A stretch of 64,000 nt of DNA from Aureobasidium sp. EXF-3400 (Eukaryota; Ascomycota; Dothideomycetes; Dothideales; Saccotheciaceae). Below, piece by piece: positions 19,721 to 30,715 of the stretch. Under the pieces are notes generated by a model. That model was not told the DNA's origin, did not search any database, and saw only the letters and a program-made list of their open reading frames with translations. The translations under genes were made by a program, and so were the position numbers. Each line of letters begins with the position of its first letter. Positions within the stretch are counted from its first letter, which is position 1. Location of the stretch: assembly GCA_024195585.1 (NCBI GenBank), contig SWBL01000018.1, forward strand, positions 124,001-188,000. The letters run 5' to 3'.

Positions 19721-22025
19721 CTTGTGTCTTTCTGGGAACAATTCCAGACGCGTGTAGATATTAGTCAATCCAGTGTCTCCAAGGTAGGCCTCAGTAGAAG
19801 AGCGACTATGCTGATGAAGAGACCCGTATTCGTGTCGGGTTACAAGCCTTCCGTATGAATCCTAAGGACCAACTTGAGGTACCAAGAATGCTGAGGCAGT
19901 GGAAAAGAGGCACAGCAGAGGAGAGAAGGATGCAAAGCAGGGACGATCTCCTTTTTCCCACTACACCAAGAAACCCAAAACTGACACGAAACAAAAAACA
20001 TGAGCGCAGAAGCGCCCGTACAAACCCTTATATTCAAGGACTGTCCGTTGGGCGCTTGCATGTTGAGACATGATGTCCATCCCCCACTGTCCAGGTTCCG
20101 ATGCATGGCTGGAAGGCGGGAAAGACGTGCATGATTATGGACAAACAGACCTTACCCGCAATCTGCATAGTCGGCAGAGACGTGATTGGACCAACCTGTT
20201 CCTAAAATGCTCCGATGAATGGAAGAGGCGTTTCTGTGAATAGCAGACTGCACGCGACTCAGAAATCTGCGGGTATGCATGGCTGGATGATGCGGGACAG
20301 GATGCAGGTATGCAAGTGATAGTCGTGAGATTGGTGGCTGGTCTTTTCTTAGCAGCAACTCTTGAAATGCTTGTTTGTTCATCTGGTATTAGCGTTTCGA
20401 ATTGCTCGCGAAGTCAAGCTATCGTTTGATGGTATAGTCATCAGGATACTGTCAGTATGCGAGAGTTTGAAGACATATGGAACCCAGGAGATCTGACAAA
20501 CAACCTGCTTGTACACTGCTGCGTCTTTCCATCATGCTGTACGACGTTGAGCGACCAGCCTCCATGCATGCGCCTTCACTCAACCCAGCGTATGTTGTTA
20601 TAATATGCCCTTTCGGCCATTTACCCACACATTCCAACCAATAGCAGACATAGTCATAAATGTCCATTGAAGATCATCAATGCATATCGCGAGGCGGGGG
20701 TTTGTGGCCGCGTAAATTGTAATGCTGCAGCCATCCGAGATGGGCGCTTAAAGCTCCAGAACTATTTTCACCCACCACCTCTTGACGATTTTCAACCTGT
20801 CAGGTTCTCAAGACTCTTGCGAAGATTGGGGTCGCGGTTGGGTGCGTTTCAACAATCATGAAGAACAGGACTAGGTATAATCAATACCTTGATAACAGAG
20901 TACCACTCTACGTTATGTTCTGAGCAGCTTATCGCCAGCGTTTCGAATAGCAGGCTGACAAGCGATGCTGTTAGCCATGTTCCTTCAAAGTTCGACAGCA
21001 GCTCGTGACTCTCTCCAAATGTCAACCCCAAGGAAGGAAGCAGCGTGTTGCAGGATATCCACCGAATGCATGAATAGCACAAGTTTTCAAGGGTAGCGAT
21101 GTGAGTCTGAGGACCGAGAAAGTTTAGATGTGGGAGGTTTGCTGGACGGGTCTGCTGATGCCTTAACAGACAGATCGAGGAGGACCGTTGACACGTTTGA
21201 CATGTGAACGAGGAAAGCTGGGGATTGGTTGTTTACGGCCAGGAGTCTGAGTGGCCAGAAATCTTGACCCGAGCAAGATGTCGAGACGCCAGCCATCTAT
21301 TCACCACAAGGAATCCGTTGGAAAGTTCCAACGAAGATCGAGAGCCTCTATAATAACACTCTTCAATCATCTCAAGAAGCAGAACCTGGTATTGGTATTC
21401 CTGGCTAAAAGTAATTGTTCGCGATGTTGGTCTTTGCAGTTGGTGACCAGGCTGGCTTCGGATGTCATGGCGAACCGGAAACGGAAGGCTCAGCCGCAGG
21501 CAGCATCAGAAACTTGGAAATGTGGAGTTGAGATCGAGGAAAGTGCGATGAACGACTCTTCTGTTTTTCACCTCTTTCAACCTCGACAACAAGACGAACA
21601 CCTCGGGAGTCGCTGGGCCATAATCCAGCGATATTGCTTAGACAGCCAACTCTTCCACCAAATCCATTTCCATTCATCTATGGGCTTCGACACTCAGACC
21701 CTTCCCGTCCGTTCTTGCTGCCTCTCCAGCATCTCCTCCGCTACCGTGCCCGACACTGTCGCTGGTCTGTCGCGTACCGATTCGAGTTTCGCGTCTCTGC
21801 TGTGGCCTGTGGTACCTGGTCCGCCTTGACTAAAGGCGGACGTCTTCTTAGACAAGGGCTGAGGTCCGCAAATCACATGCGCATCCACCTAATCCTCCAA
21901 CTCCTGAAACCCTCCCAAGCGAGGCACATCTAGTCACCTCTATCTCAACACCATTTTTGATTCTCTTCTTTCCAGAGAATCGCATAGTATATCTACTCCT
22001 CCGTGCAACCATTACCAACACCAGG
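19721..22025. other. Long intergenic region upstream of the AGC kinase
   Basis: About 2.3 kb contains the promoters of the divergent DUF3455 and kinase genes. Open frames at 21251-21829 on the plus strand and at 21848-22510 on the minus strand show no domain and the latter overlaps the kinase. I see no RNA gene. Upstream ATGs before the kinase start could form short uORFs in a long leader. Confidence 0.35.
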
Positions 22026-23708
22026 ATGCCAGCCATGGACCTTGACCGTACCGACATTGCCGACACGGCCGAGGACATCTCTCCCAAACGTACCTTCACC
22101 ATGAGCCCACCAGGCACCGCAGCCGAGCCCTTGTCGGCAATTCTCAAGAGCGACTTGATGAAGAACAAGAGAAAGAAGAAGAAGAAGGGTGGCATGGCCC
22201 CCGCTGCTCCTGCCCAGAATGTCATTCGAGGCTTTGAGACACCCATTACTTCTGGCGGAGAGGAGTCGGACGTTTCAACCTGTCCTTCACCACTCATGAC
22301 TCCACGTATGCGTGGTATGAATGGCGCAGCCAACAGCCCGAGACTTAGCGCTTCGAGCGGCTCAGGCATCAGCGCTCTCAAGATGCAGCTCGACGCGCTT
22401 AGTCTCAGTCGCCCACCTTCATCACCATCCATGACGCGCGAGAACAGCACTACCTCCAACTTTGACAGCACCCCGACCATGTCCTCGGCCGCTAGTGACG
22501 TTGATCTCAAGGAATTGGAAACCTACCAGGTCGATCTAGAACATGACTTTGCCAGCGCAGACGCTTGCGCTACACCCCGAAATGCCTTTACGGTCGAGGG
22601 TGGTCTTCGCACTGAATCGGCACTGCGCAAGATGACAGCTGACGACTTTGAGCCCCTCAAGTGCTTGGGAAAAGGAGCCTTTGGCACCGTCCATCTAGTC
22701 AAACAACGCGCTACTGGTCGGTTGTTTGCTCAAAAGCAGTTCCGCAAGGCTTCCTTGACTGTTCACAAACGCTTGATCGAGCAGACTCGTACCGAGCGCA
22801 GCATTCTTGAGAGTGTCAACCGCCATCCCTTTGTCGTCAAGCTGTTTTACGCTTTCCAAGACCACGAAAGACTCTATTTGATCCTTGAGTACGCCCAAGG
22901 TGGTGAGCTTTTTACCCACCTGGCCATGGAGCGCATGTTCACTGAGGAAGTCGCCTCCTTCTACATGGCTGAAATGGTTCTTGCACTCGAGCATCTGCAC
23001 CGCAATGTCCGTGTTGTCTACCGTGATCTGAAGCCGGAGAACTGCTTGTTGGATTCGGACGGTCATTTGCTCCTTACAGACTTTGGATTATCCAAGGTTG
23101 CGCTCGAAGAAGATTCGTGTAGCTCTTTCCTTGGCACTGTCGAGTACATGGCACCTGAAGTCGTTCAAGGTACTTCGTACGGGTTTGCTGTCGACTGGTG
23201 GTCGCTCGGCGCCATCGGTTTCGACTTACTCACGGGTTCGCCTCCTTTTGGTGGCAACAATAACGCGAAGATTCAGCAGAACATTCTCAAGCAAAAGCTG
23301 CAACTGCCATACTTCCTTGGGCCCGACTCGAAGGATCTGCTCACTCGACTCTTGCGTAAAGAGGCCAACAAGCGTCTTGGAGCCAACATGCCGAAAGATC
23401 TTGACATCATCAAGAAGCACCGTTTCTTCCGTAAGATTGACTGGAAGAAACTCGCAAAGCGTGAATTGATGCCTCCCATCCAGCCTCTTATCACAGATCC
23501 AGAATTGGCCGAGAACTTCTCGAAGGAGTTTACAGATCTGCCAATGTCTCCAGCAGATGAAAGGAAATCTATGGTCATGCAGGACTCTACCATGACAGGC
23601 ATCGAGATTGGTTCGAGTACAAAGGAGTTCGAGGTTGGATCGAATCCGTTCGGTGGTTTCAGCTTTGTTGCCAGTCAGAGTCTGCTTGACAAAGTTGAGT
23701 TTATGTGA
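22026..23708 (+). CDS. AGC-family protein kinase, S6 kinase/Ypk3-like
   Basis: Single exon, 560 residues from the ATG at 22026 (the frame is open upstream only from a TTG). A Ser/Pro-rich regulatory N-terminus with a poly-Lys patch (about 45-55) precedes the kinase domain (about 208-470): glycine loop GKGAFGTVHLV, ATP-binding K237, catalytic loop YRDLKPEN with D334, DFG at 352-354 and activation loop SSFLGTVEYMAPE. After the AGC C-tail, the hydrophobic motif FGGFSF (542-547) places a phosphorylatable Ser at 546, the site used by TOR complexes in this group. Closest described relatives appear to be S. cerevisiae Ypk3 and S. pombe Psk1, which phosphorylate ribosomal protein S6 downstream of TORC1. 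Assignment to S6K rather than another p70/RSK-like branch is by motif only. Confidence 0.85.
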   Translation: MPAMDLDRTDIADTAEDISPKRTFTMSPPGTAAEPLSAILKSDLMKNKRKKKKKGGMAPAAPAQNVIRGFETPITSGGEESDVSTCPSPLMTPRMRGMNGAANSPRLSASSGSGISALKMQLDALSLSRPPSSPSMTRENSTTSNFDSTPTMSSAASDVDLKELETYQVDLEHDFASADACATPRNAFTVEGGLRTESALRKMTADDFEPLKCLGKGAFGTVHLVKQRATGRLFAQKQFRKASLTVHKRLIEQTRTERSILESVNRHPFVVKLFYAFQDHERLYLILEYAQGGELFTHLAMERMFTEEVASFYMAEMVLALEHLHRNVRVVYRDLKPENCLLDSDGHLLLTDFGLSKVALEEDSCSSFLGTVEYMAPEVVQGTSYGFAVDWWSLGAIGFDLLTGSPPFGGNNNAKIQQNILKQKLQLPYFLGPDSKDLLTRLLRKEANKRLGANMPKDLDIIKKHRFFRKIDWKKLAKRELMPPIQPLITDPELAENFSKEFTDLPMSPADERKSMVMQDSTMTGIEIGSSTKEFEVGSNPFGGFSFVASQSLLDKVEFM

Positions 23709-25027
23709 TCCTTATCGAGAACCTCCATGCATCTCGGATGCTGAAATGCGATTAAAAGACGAGTCATGAGATAGGCTTTTCTGGGATACACACATCGATT
23801 GGTAATCAACACTACATATTGTCTACATTAGGGGCACGTAGAGATAGATGTTGCCCCCACAATACATTGGTTCATTCAGTTGACGTGCTCGTCGCTGCTG
23901 TGCCACACTGTCCCTCGATCATGGGAAGTACAGGACAAAAGCCGAGGATCTTCTCCAAAACCCCGCGTTGTTTCCCCTTGCAACACTCTGCGCTTCTTAA
24001 CATCACCTGCTTGTGAATATGGATTGAGTGGGTGCCCACATGCAGTGCGCACATGCGGTGAACGTGTGAGCCATGACTGATTTTCACTCATCATTCCGAT
24101 GCTCGTAAAGTCAGCAGCCACGGTTGGCCGAGGTCATCCGCAAAGCCATGCAGAGTGCGGCGGAGCATTTATATCATTACGAAAGATCGTCAACGACTAA
24201 TTAGACATCTTCAGCAGATCACAAGTATGGATTTGCTCCTTAGACCTACCCGAGTAGAGTTGATCTTCGTCAAAGGTCATGCGCCGTGACACAAAAGAGA
24301 CATGGCATCGCGTGAACCATACATCGCAGACTGACCACAGAATTCGCCTACGGTCAATGCTGTCCATCATCACATGCATCTGCAGACCCAGGAACGGAAG
24401 TTCGTCATGTCAAAGGCTGTTTACCAAAGTGCCTCAGAGTGAGGTGGTCAAGCTTTTGAAGGTGAAAATTCCAGATACTAACGTAGCACTAATGGATTTG
24501 CTCGATCTTATTCAATCTTTCTTGTGAAACAGGCTGACAGGTCTAGGATGTGCCATGAATTTCGTGGTGCATTCTAAGCACATGTATTTTTGCCAGATAT
24601 CCGACATTCTGTGGCAACATCGTGAGGGGATGAGCGTAGTGTGTGCTCGCCTTGCATCGACCAATACTGCTGCGCAACCCACTGCACCAAGAATTAAACA
24701 CGGCTTGTTCAGATGCACATGATTAACCAGGAATTTGCATTAGCTTACAGTTGGCTCGGGATGGCTAGAAAGAGCAGGTGCATCTTGCTTGACACATCGT
24801 ACAGGACGATCTTCTCGAGTGGTCATCGGCAGTCGTTCCTGCCCTTTCAATTTCAGTTGACGAAGCTTTTGCGAGCCAACATGCTCCCGGCATCTTTGAT
24901 TTAAGTCACCTTTCACGCCCGGACTTGTTCATCAATTCCAATCGTCGCCATCATTATTCTTGCTCTGGCATTCTTTGTCTCGGTTCATCACGACTCTTAT
25001 TGTCCAATACACCTTCGCAGCTTCGAC
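23709..25027. other. Intergenic region between the kinase and the GH47 gene
   Basis: About 1.3 kb with no frame that shows a domain and no RNA gene. The last 100 bp before 25028 are pyrimidine-rich, consistent with a promoter. Confidence 0.35.
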
Positions 25028-26593
25028 ATGCGTTTACACGTTATTCTTCTCGGCGCTCTCATCTCTTGCACTTCTTCGGCAAGCTCGCACCTTCTGCCCA
25101 AAGCACGAAACGTCAACAACACTCTTACTGTTCCACAGAAGAGAGCCCAAGCAGTGAGAGAAGCCTTTGAGTTTGCCTGGTATGGTTACCATACATATGC
25201 ATTTCCCAATGATGAGTTGCTTCCGGTCACCGACTCGTTTTCCAACACCAGAAATGGCTGGGGTGCTACTGCGGTTGATGCTCTCAGTACTGCTATCTTG
25301 ATGGAGTCCCAGGATGTCGTCACAACCATTGTGGACTATATCCCAACCATAAACTTCAATGTTAGCAAAAGCAACGCACCGGTCAGCTTGTTCGAGACTA
25401 CCATTCGCTATCTCGGAGGCATACTTTCGGCCGTCGACCTCTTGAATGGGCCCTACCAGCATTTGACCAAGTCCGCAAACGATACTATCGCATTGGCGCA
25501 ACAAGCTGTCAACCTGGCTTCTAAACTGAGGTTCGCGTTCGACACACCGACTGGTATCCCCTCCAACGATCTCAATTTTGGAGAAGAGAGTTTCGACCTC
25601 TCAGAATCAACTGGGCTTGCTGTCGCCGGTTCTTTGGTCCTCGAATGGACTCGTCTGTCAGATCTGGTTCACAAAATCGACTACGCGAACCTGACTCAAC
25701 ACGCTGAAGATTACCTGCTCAACCCTACATACCAGAATGCTACGATACAACCACTTCCTGGTCTTCGCGGCACAAACATCGACCTCCGCACAGGGGACTT
25801 TCTTGACGTGAGTGGTAGCTGGGGTGGCGGAGACGACTCCTTCTACGAGTACCTAATAAAGATGTTCGTTTACGATCCTGCGAACTTCACTACCTACAAG
25901 GACTTATGGCTCGAAGCCGTCCAATCCTCAGCCTCTAGCGACATATTCTCACATCCTTACTCTCGCCCCGACCTGACTTTCCTTGCGTCGTGGAATGGGC
26001 AAGATATAACTCTGGCATCTGGTCATCTCGCTTGTTTCGCTGGAGGGAATTGGATCCTAGGTGGATTAGTCTTGGGAAATCAGACCCTGATTGAGCTAGG
26101 CCAAAATCTCGCGGACAGCTGTGCCGCAACCTACAATGCTACTCTTACAGGTATAGGTCCTGAGGCTTGGGAGTGGGAGGATGAGAATTTCTTCGAGGAT
26201 GACGACGAAGAGGTTGACATGTTCATCGAGGACAATGGCTTCAACATCACGGACGCTAGCTATAACTTACGTCCTGAAGTCTTGGAATCACTTTACTATG
26301 CCTATTGCGCCACAGGCGACACAAAATATCAAGACTTGTCCTGGAAAGCATTCCGAGCAATCAACGCGACCTGCCGAACAGGATCTGGATTCTCGTCTGT
26401 CTCGAATGTCAATGCGCCACATGGAGGAAGCTTCAGTAACTTCCAGGAGAGCTATATGTTTGCCGAGACTTTCAAATATGCCTATCTGATCCAGGCCGAG
26501 GATGCAAAGGTGCATGTTGCGAAGAAGGGGGAGGAGCAGACTTGGGTCTTCAACACCGAGGGCCATCCTTTCAAAGTCAGAGCTCAGCAGTGA
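25028..26593 (+). CDS. Secreted GH47 alpha-1,2-mannosidase
   Basis: Single exon, 521 residues. A signal peptide (MRLHVILLGALISCTSSASS) precedes the class I alpha-mannosidase domain. Signatures in order: VREAFEFAWYGY, ELLPVTDSFSNTRNGWGATA, the long block TAVDALSTAILME, SLFETTIRYLGGILSAVDLL, the RPEVLESLYYAY helix with its acidic residues, and the terminal NTEGHPF near residue 510, whose Thr binds the essential calcium. The enzyme trims alpha-1,2-linked mannose from N-glycans. The cleavable signal peptide and lack of a membrane anchor point to a secreted or vacuolar form rather than the ER or Golgi enzymes. A very acidic insertion (about 379-400, with WEDENFFEDDDEE) is unusual. Many N-glycosylation sequons are present. 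Confidence 0.93.
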   Translation: MRLHVILLGALISCTSSASSHLLPKARNVNNTLTVPQKRAQAVREAFEFAWYGYHTYAFPNDELLPVTDSFSNTRNGWGATAVDALSTAILMESQDVVTTIVDYIPTINFNVSKSNAPVSLFETTIRYLGGILSAVDLLNGPYQHLTKSANDTIALAQQAVNLASKLRFAFDTPTGIPSNDLNFGEESFDLSESTGLAVAGSLVLEWTRLSDLVHKIDYANLTQHAEDYLLNPTYQNATIQPLPGLRGTNIDLRTGDFLDVSGSWGGGDDSFYEYLIKMFVYDPANFTTYKDLWLEAVQSSASSDIFSHPYSRPDLTFLASWNGQDITLASGHLACFAGGNWILGGLVLGNQTLIELGQNLADSCAATYNATLTGIGPEAWEWEDENFFEDDDEEVDMFIEDNGFNITDASYNLRPEVLESLYYAYCATGDTKYQDLSWKAFRAINATCRTGSGFSSVSNVNAPHGGSFSNFQESYMFAETFKYAYLIQAEDAKVHVAKKGEEQTWVFNTEGHPFKVRAQQ

Positions 26594-27106
26594 CTGACAT
26601 GATGGCTGAGTTTGTAGCATAGAGCTCATGGAGGGCGACGGTCGTGTAGGACAACAGCTTAGGGAGTTAGACTATGAATCCAAGACTGTTCATTCTTCGC
26701 TATGCCTGTTGTCGTCGTTATGTGTCATGTGTCGAGAGAGATGGGTCTATCAATTGCAGCACATCACGAGAAGATACACAATCCTACAATCAAGGGGGAG
26801 AAAGCGCTCTGACCGAAAACGAACACATTCTTTCACTCCAAGAATGTTGGCTTCCTTTCAAATCAAGTACGAGTGGTGTCGCTGGCATCTTGTTGTGGAG
26901 AGTGTGATGAGCTTGGCTCGGGCACATCGGAAACTCCGATACCTCCGCGTCCTCAGCTTTCCCGCCAAGCCATTTTACCTCTACCACCAAAAGTCACCAA
27001 AAGTCGCCAAAAACACCGTCTATCCATCGTCCACCTGTTTCCCACTCTTCTGACGGCAAAAGAAGCATGGTACACGTCCAAAGAGACGGAAAAAAGGCAA
27101 AAAGCT
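26594..27106. other. Intergenic region between GH47 and tRNA-Ser
   Basis: No supported gene. The right end (27091-27103) is A-rich on the plus strand and provides the T-run terminator of the tRNA. Confidence 0.4.
27099..27103 (-). terminator. Pol III terminator of tRNA-Ser
   Basis: Five T on the minus strand begin 3 nt after the tRNA discriminator base. A second T-run follows at about 27090-27095. Confidence 0.85.
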
Positions 27107-27187
27107 CGACGCCTGTGTGATTCGAACACACGCTCCCGAAGGAAATGCCTTAGCAGGGCATCGCGTTAACCACTCCGCCAAAGCGCC
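27107..27187 (-). tRNA. tRNA-Ser (anticodon GCU)
   Basis: The minus strand folds into a complete 81-nt class II tRNA: acceptor GGCGCTT pairs with AGGCGTC (two G-U wobbles), and the anticodon stem ATGCC/GGCAT holds loop CTGCTAA, giving anticodon GCT. The extended variable arm has a TTCG loop as expected for serine, the T-arm is GTGTG-TTCGAAT-CACAC, and the discriminator is G. A and B boxes are intact. There is no intron. It decodes AGC/AGU serine codons. Confidence 0.97.
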
Positions 27188-28874
27188 TTAGAAAGTATCC
27201 CGAGATTGGTTAGATCTCGTTGGTTTGATAGGAAGTGCTGAACTTAAACAGTATATATCAACTTGCTAAGACTGAGCTGGTACGCAGACCTGAAATTCGC
27301 GTCACTGCGTTCTCTATGGTACTCATTGTCCAAGGTCGAGTCGATGTCGCATTGAATGAACGGGTTTCTAGATGCGCGAAGAAAACAGCATGCCGTGTCT
27401 GTTGCGAGAGTCATGGAGACGAGGATATCGCTGGTGTTGGAGGCAGGTCAAGGTGAAAAGAGCGAGACTTTTTCTGCTCAGCCAACGTTTTCTTTTTCCC
27501 CTCTACTCACAGATACAAACGGTGGAGCTATGCCTTAAGCTGTTCCTACATTATTCATGTCAAACATCGCAGGCAAAACACCTGCACGAGTTGACGCTAG
27601 TTGAGTAGACGTTTGCAACTAGGGTTCCTAGATGTGATCAAATTGGAGAAAGAGGGAATGTGCACAGCTATGCCATTACGTTTTTGTGCTATCTTGATTG
27701 CTTGTCGCAGCATCATGGTCACGCACTCTGCGCAATATACTTGATCACTCATGCGATTGAGGAAAGGACTGTGTTTGAGGCATTAAAAGGCCTGGAATTT
27801 GTCTACTTTTGTGGTTTGATGCTATGGCAGCTAAAGCGGCTACAAGGGCTAGTCGTGATGGGGGCAAATAGGATTCTTTGTGCTCTACTCTCGACGAGCT
27901 ATCACGCACACTGAAACCGCAGGCACTCTTTTAGCCAGAAAAATATCATGAGCTCTTTGCGCATCGCTTAAACCGATTGAGGCTTGCCTCGTGGCGCAGG
28001 CGTCGATACCTGGAGCGTCCCTCATTCTCACTGCGAACAAGCGGACGACTGGATTCTGCGTCGATACTCTTGCAAAGAGATTGCGAAGCTCTGAGATTGA
28101 AGAACACGACTGTCCACAATGCTGCTCAAGGTGTAAGGTCGAGGTTCTGATATCAAGTTCACCATAGAGCCTCATGATAGAATGATACTGTGTGCTAAGA
28201 CTTGATCCAAGAATCAAGGGATTGCTGCTGTCAGCCGCAAAACAGTCCAAAGATATGTCATCACTTCCCCTTGACTGTGTCTGACAGAATATAGGGTCGG
28301 GAGGGTTGTTCCCGGAGCTTGTAGCAGTTCTCATAGTATTCATGGCTCTTCTGGACAACCACGCTGTTTGTGGTCTCTGCTCGATTGTTCCCCTTCCATC
28401 CTCTTCACAACTTCAGCAACTGGCCCTTCTATGCGAGCGAAGCAGCGGGTTCGACTTTGGTGAGGAAGTTTTGGGTGCTTATGGAGAGTGTCGAAAGACA
28501 CTCAAGACTGATGTTCTGTAGAGACGTTGATAGGGGAGCCTCTTCGGAGGCGGGCTTACGGCCCGATCATCGGCTTGTTGTTGTCGTTGTCGATCCCACA
28601 AGCGCTATGCTGGAAGTGCGACTTTGCCCAGCCTGTCTTCAAAATGTGCTGGAGTTTTCGGTGGGCAGTTTCGCATCATCAAATGCATGATGAACTCTCC
28701 CTCAATCGGAGTCTGCGACTTCTGAAGGAAGAACTGTCGCTGAGACAGGTGCGGCGTCTTCAATGATTCTTCAGCAGCGCGCTGTGTATTCTTTTCGGAG
28801 TGCCGAACGCATCGCGGTATGTATGCGTCCTCGAATATGCTAACATCTTCTTGACTCTTCCTCTTACTCCACTC
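27188..28874. other. Intergenic region downstream of the zinc-cluster gene
   Basis: About 1.7 kb. A minus-strand frame at 27885-28358 starts with TTG and shows no domain. Plus-strand frames at 28300-28770 likewise have no family. Nothing else is supported. Confidence 0.35.
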
Positions 28875-30694
28875 CTACACGTTCCCGTACCTGATCTGGA
28901 CAACGGTACATGCATCTGGAATATGCTTTCTGATGACAGGCCCGATGCTCCAGTTGCTAAGATCCGTCAAGTGCTGAACAAATAGCGTTGAGAGCGTTAA
29001 TCTGGCGTTCATGTCGTAGGACATAGCGTCTTGGTCGCTACCGGGCCAATTGCAGTCGAGCGACTTAGCTGCCTCGGAGTACCAGTACAAGGGTTGACGC
29101 TGCAGATCAACACGCTGAATGACTGCATCTCGAAGTCTTGGCCAGATATGGAAGTCGACATAGACAGGATGCGGGACAAACATCTGATAGGGTGTGGGTC
29201 GGTACCAGTCTGGAATGGCGAGATAGGTTGACGGGATTGGATGAACGATCCATCGCATGAGGAGCCACTGGAGCCACATAATGGCCATGCGACATGGCAG
29301 TGACTGGATTCCGAAGCTATTGGCGAGTCTTGCGGTCCACTGAGACAGGAAGGAAGCTCTTCTGAAAGCAGGCTCACTCACAAGAGCTTCGACATCTGGA
29401 AGGAGGCCGAACAAGTGATCTGGAGCGACACCGGAGGTGATGAGTCTCTTGGCTTCGTTGATGAAGTCGACGTAAGCACTGGACATCATATCGAGATCGT
29501 CAGTAAAGTACATGGATGTGATTGCCCATGCGGGTGCCGTCAGGTCCACACCAAGCGATCCGGGGCTCAGAGGCAGCGACATGGGGGCGGTCCCGACGGG
29601 GCTGAACAGATTTGACGAGATGGTGATACTGTCACCGCTGGGACGGGCTTCGTTGTTGAGCATCTCACGTTTCGCTCTCTGGCCGTCCAGGATTGTGGTG
29701 TACCTCCTCAACGCAGCCGAGTTTGGACCTGAACTTGGAGTTGCAGTCGGCGAGGTTAGAGATGGATCGATCCATAAATTCTTGTGATCGCCCGTGAAGT
29801 AGGTCGAGTCTGAAGCATTGCCATCGAGTAGCACGGACGACTTTCGCTTGGGGCTTTGTATGTCCGAGTGTCCATCCTCAAACAACAAGTGTTGTGAGTC
29901 GTTCTCGGCAAACAACGAGGGTGCCCATGCGGAAGCGATGCAGTCCTGTCGTGGTAGACTCGCTTCTCGCTGAACCCCATCGACCAAGCCAGGACTGCCC
30001 GTCGCGACACTGGCACTCCGCTCCGAACGCGTCGAGTCGTAAAGAGGAATACTGGTGAGCAGAGATGGACCTGCTGGATTGTGAGCAAATCCAATGCCAA
30101 ATGTTGACACGCTCTTCAGCGTTGGTAAAGCTCTATTGGTAGGGTCAGCCAACATCTGCAAGAACCACACATCGCACACACGAGACATACTGTTCTTTCC
30201 CCTGCTCTCCATCGGCCATGTCCGAAACTCCATCAGCCATGTCGGCGCCAAGAATTACATCGATGGTATCTCCGAGTCTGAGCTGGGCGAGTATTGCGCT
30301 TGCTTCGTTGTCGGTGCTGTACCTCAACTTGTTGGCAAACAACTCGAGGTTCCGCACCCTTAGCGACAGCGACGAGACCTTTTGTTTTAGATCTTCAGTT
30401 CGTGTTGCACCTTCGACGACACCATACGTGCATGACAATCCTCGAGTTTGACAAGCAGAACATGAAGGTCGCTCGCCATTGCACTGGATTTGAACACTTG
30501 TCAGCAACTCTTACAAGACGAGCGAAAATCGTTGGGCAAAGATTGTTGTTTACCTTGCGCTTCCGCTTGCGACAGTCAATACAGGCGACAGCAGTGAGCT
30601 TTCTGGGTGCCGACTGCTGACCGCCTGAAGCACCAGGTGTTTCTCCGTCGACAACAGTGGCTTTCCCACGTTGTTTGTCCTTGTCCTGAGGCAT
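28875..30694 (-). CDS. Zn2Cys6 transcription factor with DUF3425-type C-terminal domain
   Basis: Three exons (30554-30694, 30191-30483, 28875-30132) give 563 residues. The zinc cluster has C38, C41, C48, C55, C58 and C65 (CX2CX6CX6CX2CX6C) with the basic segment RKRKRK. A short leucine-rich coiled coil follows (about 75-98), as used for dimerisation in this class. The C-terminal third carries the DUF3425 pattern: LPCRMAIMWLQWLLMRWIVHP, then WYRPTPYQMFVPHPVYVDF and WPRLRDAVI. That domain is more often paired with bZIP. The protein should be a nuclear DNA-binding regulator. Target genes are unknown. An intron of 70 nt splits the zinc cluster between the second and third cysteines. A second ATG at 30715 would add seven residues. 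Confidence 0.88.
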
Positions 30695-30715
30695 TGAACA
30701 ATGATAGTATAACAT

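Noticed and set aside
21251..21829. 192-codon plus-strand ORF upstream of the kinase
   Set aside because: No domain, Ser/Arg/Cys-biased composition of chance translation, and placed in the kinase leader region.
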